The notes under the pieces are model-generated. The model was not told where the DNA came from, did not search any database, and saw nothing but the letters and a program-made list of their open reading frames with translations. Source: Caldimicrobium sp964493015 (GTDB lineage Bacteria; Desulfobacterota; Thermodesulfobacteria; Thermodesulfobacteriales; Thermodesulfobacteriaceae). Taken from it: DNA of 9,440 nucleotides. This document shows, in pieces, positions 5,419 to 9,440 of the stretch. The position numbers and the translations under genes were made by a program. The stretch covers positions 1-9,440 of the forward strand of contig CAZBLU010000047.1 of NCBI GenBank assembly GCA_964493015.1. Reading direction: 5' to 3'. How positions within the stretch are numbered: position 1 is the first letter of the stretch; every line of letters starts with the position of its first letter.

Positions 5419-6786
5419 ATGGAGCCAAAACATGTCTATGACCTTATTGGAGAAAAGGAAAAGAAGGAGATTGATAAGTTTACTGAGGCCTATGTGGAGT
5501 TTCTCTCCACTGTAAAGACAGAAAGAGAGAGTGTAGAATTTTTTTGTGAGGCCCTGAGGAAAGAGGGTTTCCAGGAAGGGGGACAAAGGGAGGGTTTTTT
5601 TGTTTACAAAAATAAATTTCTTGCCTGTTGGAGAAGGGGCCAAAAAACCCTCAAAGAGGGCTTAAGAATTATTGTAAGTCATATTGACACCCCTCGGCTT
5701 GATCTAAAGTTGCATCCCCTTTTTGAAGATATGGAGCTTGCCTATTTCAAAACCCATTACTATGGGGGTATAAAGAAGTATCACTGGGTGGCGATGCCAC
5801 TTGCCTTACATGGAGTAGTAGTTAAAAAGGATGGAACCTTAGTAAAGATCGTTATTGGAGAAAAGGAGGATGAACCTGTATTTACTATTTGTGATCTCTT
5901 ACCTCATCTGGCGAGAAAAAAACAGGAAGAAAAAAAGCTTGCAGAGGCCATTCCAGCAGAAAACCTCAACATTTTGGTAGGAGGGATCCCTCTGGAAAAG
6001 GGGGCTAAGACGAAAAAGGAAGAAAAAGAAAGGGTTAAGAAAAGGATCTTACAGTTATTGGAAGAAAGATACGGTATCAAAGAGGAGGATTTTGTCTCAG
6101 CAGAGATTTCTGCCGTGCCTGCAGGGAGAGCTCGTCTCCTCGGTTTAGACTCTGCCTTTGTAGGCGGCTACGGCCAAGATGATAGAATTTGTGCCTATAC
6201 CAGCTTTCAGGCCTTTAAAGAAATTGCTAATCCTCTCTATACTACCTTAGTGCTCTTTATGGACCGTGAAGAAATTGGCTCTGAGGGGAATACCAGTGCC
6301 AAAAGCCGTATTTTTGAAAATCTTGTTTACCAACTTTTAAAGGGAGAGGGCCTTTCTCCCACACCTGACCACTTTTTTGAGGTCATGCACCATACTAAGG
6401 CCCTTTCAGCTGATGTAACCGCAGGTATTGATCCAACCTATATGGAGGTCCATGATAAACTCAATGATGCCAAAGTGGGTTATGGTGTAGTCATAAGTAG
6501 ATACACTGGCCATGGTGGGAAATATATGGCCAACGAAGCTCATGCAGAGTATGTAAGTTATTTAAGGGCCCTTTTGGAAAGAGAAGGTGTTATCTATCAA
6601 GTGGCCTCTATGGGAAAGGTAGATGAAGGTGGCGGTGGCACCGTTTCTAAGTATTTTGCTGCCTATGGACTGGATATTGTGGATATTGGGCCACCCCTTT
6701 TATCCATGCATTCACCCTTTGAGGTAGCCCACAAAGCAGACCTATTTATGACCTATAAGGCTTTCAAAGCCTTTTTGAAGGGCTAA
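5419..6786 (+). CDS. M18-family metalloaminopeptidase
   Basis: M18 peptidases are cytosolic, two-metal (zinc or cobalt) aminopeptidases that trim N-terminal residues and form large tetrahedral dodecamers. Residues 1-80 form the start of the catalytic domain; SHIDTPRLDLK (87-97) supplies a metal-ligand His (H88) and D90. THYYGGIKKYHW (112-123) and the substrate-domain entry GEKEDEPVFTICDLLPHLA (147-165) follow. Return to the catalytic domain brings GGYGQDDR (249-256) with the bridging Asp, DREEIGSEGNTSAKS (282-296) with the catalytic E284 and ligand E285, SADVTAGIDP (330-339) with D332, and SMHSPFEVAHKAD (429-441) with H431. All expected ligands are present. The length, 455, is normal. The ATG has a perfect AAGGAGG 9 nt upstream (5403-5409), the strongest ribosome binding site ahead of an operon here. 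Substrate preference (acidic as in aspartyl aminopeptidases, or broader) cannot be read from the sequence. Confidence 0.93.
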   Translation: MEPKHVYDLIGEKEKKEIDKFTEAYVEFLSTVKTERESVEFFCEALRKEGFQEGGQREGFFVYKNKFLACWRRGQKTLKEGLRIIVSHIDTPRLDLKLHPLFEDMELAYFKTHYYGGIKKYHWVAMPLALHGVVVKKDGTLVKIVIGEKEDEPVFTICDLLPHLARKKQEEKKLAEAIPAENLNILVGGIPLEKGAKTKKEEKERVKKRILQLLEERYGIKEEDFVSAEISAVPAGRARLLGLDSAFVGGYGQDDRICAYTSFQAFKEIANPLYTTLVLFMDREEIGSEGNTSAKSRIFENLVYQLLKGEGLSPTPDHFFEVMHHTKALSADVTAGIDPTYMEVHDKLNDAKVGYGVVISRYTGHGGKYMANEAHAEYVSYLRALLEREGVIYQVASMGKVDEGGGGTVSKYFAAYGLDIVDIGPPLLSMHSPFEVAHKADLFMTYKAFKAFLKG

Positions 6787-6809
6787 TCTGTAAGTCTTAG
6801 GTTGGCTTC

Positions 6810-7574
6810 ATGTCTCTTCAAGAGGGTGATTATTTTATTCTCTTTTCTGAGGGAAAAAGATATTTGGTTCAGCTAAAAGAGGGAACATTCCATACCCACC
6901 GTGATTATATAGAGTTAAAGGACCTTGAGGGCAAGACCTTTGGGGAGGTGGTTATAGGAAAGAGGGGTACGAAATTTTATCTTCTCAAGCCCACAATATA
7001 CGATTTCCTTATGAAAATGGAGAGAAAGACCCAGATAATCTATCCCAAGGATATAGGTTACATACTTCTAAAGCTTGATGTGGGTGAGGGCAAAGTGATT
7101 CTTGAGTGTGGCTGTGGCTCTGGGGCCCTGACTACTGCCCTTGCCTTTGCCGTTGGAGAAAAGGGCAGAGTAATCTCCTATGAAAAGGAAGAAGAGTTTA
7201 TTAGAGTGGCTAAGGCCAATTTAGCCCGTTTAAATCTTCAAGATAGGGTCCTTTTTAAACACCAAGAGGTGAAAGGGGCCTTTGATGAGAGAGAGGTTGA
7301 TGGTATATTTCTTGACCTAAAAGAGCCCTGGGAATTGCTCGAAGCAGCCCACCTCTCTTTAAAGGGTGGACATACCCTTGGAATCCTTGTCCCAACAACC
7401 AATCAGGTCTCAGAGGTTCTAAGAAGATTAATGGAATTACCTTTTGTGGATATAGAAGTGGTGGAGATCCTTTTGAGAAATTATAAAATTAATCCAGAAA
7501 GGCTAAGACCAGAAGATCAAATGATTGCCCACACGGGTTATCTTATCTTTGCAAGGAAGGTCCTCGATAAGTGA
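6810..7574 (+). CDS. trmI: tRNA (adenine-58-N1)-methyltransferase, TrmI type
   Basis: TrmI uses S-adenosylmethionine to methylate N1 of A58 in the tRNA T loop, a modification tied to tRNA stability and to growth at high temperature in Thermus. The 254-residue protein has the small beta-barrel N-terminal domain (about 1-65), then RKTQIIYPKDIGYIL (72-86), a class I methyltransferase motif ECGCGSGALTTALA (99-112), the acidic end of strand 2 at SYEKEEEF (123-130), the catalytic DLKEPW (169-174, family form DLPEPW) and the C-terminal TGYLIFAR (242-249). These together are diagnostic of the family. Bacterial members are homotetramers. The gene starts 23 nt after the aminopeptidase with only a weak AGG upstream, so it is likely cotranscribed. 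Its end overlaps the next gene by 4 nt (GTGA). The tRNA-Arg in this window has the A58 target in its T loop. Confidence 0.92.
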   Translation: MSLQEGDYFILFSEGKRYLVQLKEGTFHTHRDYIELKDLEGKTFGEVVIGKRGTKFYLLKPTIYDFLMKMERKTQIIYPKDIGYILLKLDVGEGKVILECGCGSGALTTALAFAVGEKGRVISYEKEEEFIRVAKANLARLNLQDRVLFKHQEVKGAFDEREVDGIFLDLKEPWELLEAAHLSLKGGHTLGILVPTTNQVSEVLRRLMELPFVDIEVVEILLRNYKINPERLRPEDQMIAHTGYLIFARKVLDK

Positions 7575-8761
7575 GTATCTACCTTCAATTTTTACATATT
7601 AAAGCCCTTCCTAAGGATACAGCCCAGGCACTTAAAAAGAAATTAACTCAGGCCCTTGAAATATTAAAACTACCTAAGAAGTCTTTTTCTATAATTCTTA
7701 CTTCCGATGAGAAGATAAAAGAATTCAATAGGACTTTCTTGCAGCGAGATTATCCCACTAATGTCCTTGCCTTTCCTCAAAGGGATGATCCCCGCTACTG
7801 GGGAGATATCATCATTTCCTTAGAAAGGGCTAAAGAGGAGGCGGGGCAATATGGTCTTGACTTGGAAAATTATCTTCTATCCCTCTCTCTACATGGCTTT
7901 CTCCATCTCTTGGGCTATGATCATGAAAAGGGGCTTTATGCTCCCTGGCTAATGTTAAAAAATGAGCTAAATTTAATAAAGGCCCTTACTGAGGATGAAA
8001 AGCTAATAAAGTTTCTGCAAAGGAGGGAGTATATGCCAGCAAAGCTTGCTGTGAATGTAGATCATGTGGCCACAGTGAGAGAGGCAAGAAAGAGCTATTA
8101 TCCTGATCCTGTGCATGCAGCAGTGCTTGCTGAGCTTGGTGGGGCAGATGGTATTGTGGTGCACTTAAGACTTGATAGAAGACACATCAAGGAGCGAGAT
8201 GTGAAGATTATTAAAGAGATCATAAAAACCAAATTGATCTTAGAGATGGCCATAGATCCAGAGCTTATAAAATTTGCTCAAGAAGTCAAACCCTACCAAG
8301 TAACCTTGGTCCCTGAGAGAGTGGAAGAAATAACTACTGAAGGTGGGATGGAGCTTGAAGGTAGGGTTGAGGAGGTAAAGAAAGTGGTTAAAGTTTTGAA
8401 CAGAGCTGGAATAAAGGTTAGTCTTTTTCTTAATCCCGATGAAAAGACCTTAGAGCTTGCTAAAAAGACGGGGGCTCAGATTGTGGAACTTCATACAGGG
8501 ATGTATGCCGAGGCTGTGGAAGAAGAAAAAAGGCTTGAAGAGCTTGCTCGCTTAGAAAGAGGAGCTCATTTAGCCAAGGATTTGGGCTTCATCGTGCATG
8601 CAGGTCATGGATTAAACTATGAGAATATTGGACCAGTTGCAGCCATTCCAGAGATTGAGGAGTTTAGTATAGGTCATGCTATTGTAGGAAGAGCTATTAT
8701 GGTAGGTATGAAGGAGGCAGTAAGAGAGATGAAAGAGCTTATCCTTAGGGCAAGAGGCTAA
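7571..8761 (+). CDS. ybeY-pdxJ: YbeY-PdxJ fusion: rRNA endoribonuclease plus pyridoxine 5'-phosphate synthase
   Basis: One uninterrupted 396-codon frame encodes two full-length proteins. Residues 1-154 are YbeY, a metal-dependent RNase used in 16S rRNA 3'-end maturation and ribosome quality control. It shows RDYPTNVLAFP (59-69), GDIIISLERAKEEA (78-91) and the zinc motif HGFLHLLGYDH (108-118; H108, H112, H118). Residues 155-396 are PdxJ, which condenses 1-deoxyxylulose 5-phosphate with 3-amino-2-oxopropyl phosphate to pyridoxine 5'-phosphate. It shows NVDHVATVREAR (162-173), GADGIVVHL (191-199), LEMA (224-227), ELHTGMYA and AGHGLNY (344-350). H198, E225 and H346 match E. coli H45, E72 and H193. 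HLRED is HLRLD here (L201). The GTG start overlaps the trmI stop. Met155 is a usable PdxJ start with its own perfect ribosome binding site, so fusion, separate PdxJ, or both may be made. A lost stop codon is enough to explain the join. Confidence 0.93.
   Translation: MSIYLQFLHIKALPKDTAQALKKKLTQALEILKLPKKSFSIILTSDEKIKEFNRTFLQRDYPTNVLAFPQRDDPRYWGDIIISLERAKEEAGQYGLDLENYLLSLSLHGFLHLLGYDHEKGLYAPWLMLKNELNLIKALTEDEKLIKFLQRREYMPAKLAVNVDHVATVREARKSYYPDPVHAAVLAELGGADGIVVHLRLDRRHIKERDVKIIKEIIKTKLILEMAIDPELIKFAQEVKPYQVTLVPERVEEITTEGGMELEGRVEEVKKVVKVLNRAGIKVSLFLNPDEKTLELAKKTGAQIVELHTGMYAEAVEEEKRLEELARLERGAHLAKDLGFIVHAGHGLNYENIGPVAAIPEIEEFSIGHAIVGRAIMVGMKEAVREMKELILRARG
8019..8035 (+). promoter_or_regulatory. 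Internal ribosome binding site and ATG for stand-alone PdxJ
   Basis: AAAGGAGGG at 8019-8027 is a perfect Shine-Dalgarno sequence, with its AGGAGG core 6 nt before ATG 8033-8035. The same bases encode Q-R-R-E near the end of the YbeY domain, and the ATG is Met155 of the fused frame. It sits exactly where PdxJ proteins normally begin (M-x-x-K/L-x-VNVDH). This suggests that a separate 242-residue PdxJ is translated from the same message. That is inference; only the sequence match is seen. Confidence 0.75.
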
Positions 8762-8765
8762 GGTT

Positions 8766-9410
8766 ATGAAGGTAGACATTCTCATTGTGGGACCACTTCA
8801 GGTCTGTTGCTATTTGGCTTATGATGAAGAGACCAAGGAAGCCCTCATTATAGACCCTGGAGATAGTGATCCTCGCATACTTAAAAGGATCGAAGAGCTT
8901 AGGCTAAAGCCTAAGTATATTCTTGGGACCCATGGCCATCCTGACCACATTTTAGGAGTAGATTATCTGAGAAAACACCTAAAAATTCCCTTTCTACTCC
9001 ATGAGGAGGATGATCAATTTTTCAGGATAAAGGAAAATTTTATAACCTTTAAGCTTTGGGGTTTTACAGAAAATCCTCAAGCTGACCATCTTCTCAAGGA
9101 AGGGGACCGGATAGCCCTTGGAGACAAATCTTTGGAGGTCATTCATACCCCTGGGCATTCTCCAGGCTCAGTTTGCTATTACAGTGCTGAGGAAGGCCTT
9201 ATATTTACGGGGGATACACTTTTTGTGGAGGGAATTGGCAGAGCCGATCTCCCTGGTGGAAACTATGGGCTCATGCTGACCTCAATTAAGGAAAAACTTT
9301 TCAAGCTTCCTGAGAAGACCCTTATTTATCCTGGTCATGACTATGGGCCCAAACCAGTCTCCACCATCGGCCATGAGAAGAAATTTAATCCCTTTTTGCA
9401 GGAAGAATAA
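8766..9410 (+). CDS. MBL-fold metallo-hydrolase, glyoxalase II-like
   Basis: This is a 214-residue metallo-beta-lactamase-fold protein of the YcbL/GloB-like group, usually cytosolic two-metal hydrolases acting on thioesters such as S-lactoylglutathione or on unknown substrates. The metal ligands are all present: THGHPDH (55-61; H56, H58, D60, H61), H131 in HTPGHSPGS, D150 in FTGDTLF and H191 in PGHDYG. The second half has the group's GIGRADLPGG (157-165) and the NPFL ending. It lacks the C-terminal substrate-binding domain of true human-type glyoxalase II, so the substrate is uncertain. No signal peptide is visible. The ATG lies 4 nt after the fusion-gene stop, with AAGAGG at 8752-8757 upstream, so it is likely part of the same operon. 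An 18-base perfect inverted repeat lies inside the gene at 8898-8915. Confidence 0.9.
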   Translation: MKVDILIVGPLQVCCYLAYDEETKEALIIDPGDSDPRILKRIEELRLKPKYILGTHGHPDHILGVDYLRKHLKIPFLLHEEDDQFFRIKENFITFKLWGFTENPQADHLLKEGDRIALGDKSLEVIHTPGHSPGSVCYYSAEEGLIFTGDTLFVEGIGRADLPGGNYGLMLTSIKEKLFKLPEKTLIYPGHDYGPKPVSTIGHEKKFNPFLQEE

Positions 9411-9411
9411 G

Positions 9412-9440
9412 GTGAAATGCCCTAAGTGTAAGGAACCTGA
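9412..9440 (+). CDS. Start of a CxxC zinc-ribbon-like protein, cut by window end
   Basis: A GTG one base after the previous stop opens a frame reading MKCPKCKEP before the sequence ends. The CPKC pair at residues 3-6 is how many small zinc-ribbon proteins begin. The spacing fits the tight operon style, and GGAAGAATAAGG upstream could place the ribosome. Nine codons are too few to name a family. A later ATG at 9417 is in another frame and meets TAA within two codons. Confidence 0.45.

Noticed and set aside
5251..5643. 130-residue reading frame on the - strand
   Set aside because: It runs across the tRNA-Arg and the first 75 codons of the aminopeptidase, both strongly supported on the + strand.
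6757..6776. Intrinsic terminator at the end of the aminopeptidase gene (AAGGCT-TTCAA-AGCCTT then T-run)
   Set aside because: It lies inside the last codons (KAFKAF), the stem is only 6 bp with half AT pairs, and the next gene follows 23 nt after the stop with no evident promoter.

Overview
The window is a compact stretch of bacterial chromosome with all recognisable genes on the + strand. By eye the GC content is moderate to low. Proteins are rich in Lys and Glu, Arg codons are mostly AGA/AGG, and genes abut or overlap. Together with the gene families this suggests a thermophilic anaerobe, possibly Thermodesulfobacteriota (Caldimicrobium or Thermodesulfobacterium-like). That placement is an inference from protein style, not a database result.

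Region 1 (about 150-4794) looks like one transcription unit with almost no gaps: gatB (tRNA amidotransferase subunit B), mtnA (methylthioribose-1-phosphate isomerase), a rex-family regulator, dut (dUTPase) and thyX (FAD-dependent thymidylate synthase). Gaps are 0, 0, 7 and -4 nt. A sigma70-like promoter and an AT-rich inverted repeat precede gatB. Dut and ThyX form a direct pathway, dUTP to dUMP to dTMP.

Region 2 (4795-5418) is the only loose part. It holds a decayed Rpn-family (PD-(D/E)XK nuclease/transposase) gene: the first 22 codons, an in-frame stop, and the C-terminal tail with a triple QQGL repeat, with the nuclease core missing. An intact tRNA-Arg(CCG) follows, then a likely promoter.

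Region 3 (5419-9440) is a second likely operon: an M18 aminopeptidase, a TrmI-type tRNA m1A58 methyltransferase, one reading frame fusing YbeY (rRNA endonuclease) to PdxJ (pyridoxine 5'-phosphate synthase), an MBL-fold hydrolase, and the first codons of a CxxC protein cut by the window edge.

Most of the content is housekeeping. Four things stand out: (i) the YbeY-PdxJ fusion, with a perfect Shine-Dalgarno and ATG inside the frame at the domain junction; (ii) a Rex homologue with a well kept DNA-binding domain but changes at every residue I could align to the known redox-sensing triad and at a Rossmann glycine; (iii) a ThyX with about 110 extra residues and a diverged signature motif; (iv) the Rpn remnant beside a tRNA gene. 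I found no CRISPR array, intact insertion sequence, phage gene or defence system.
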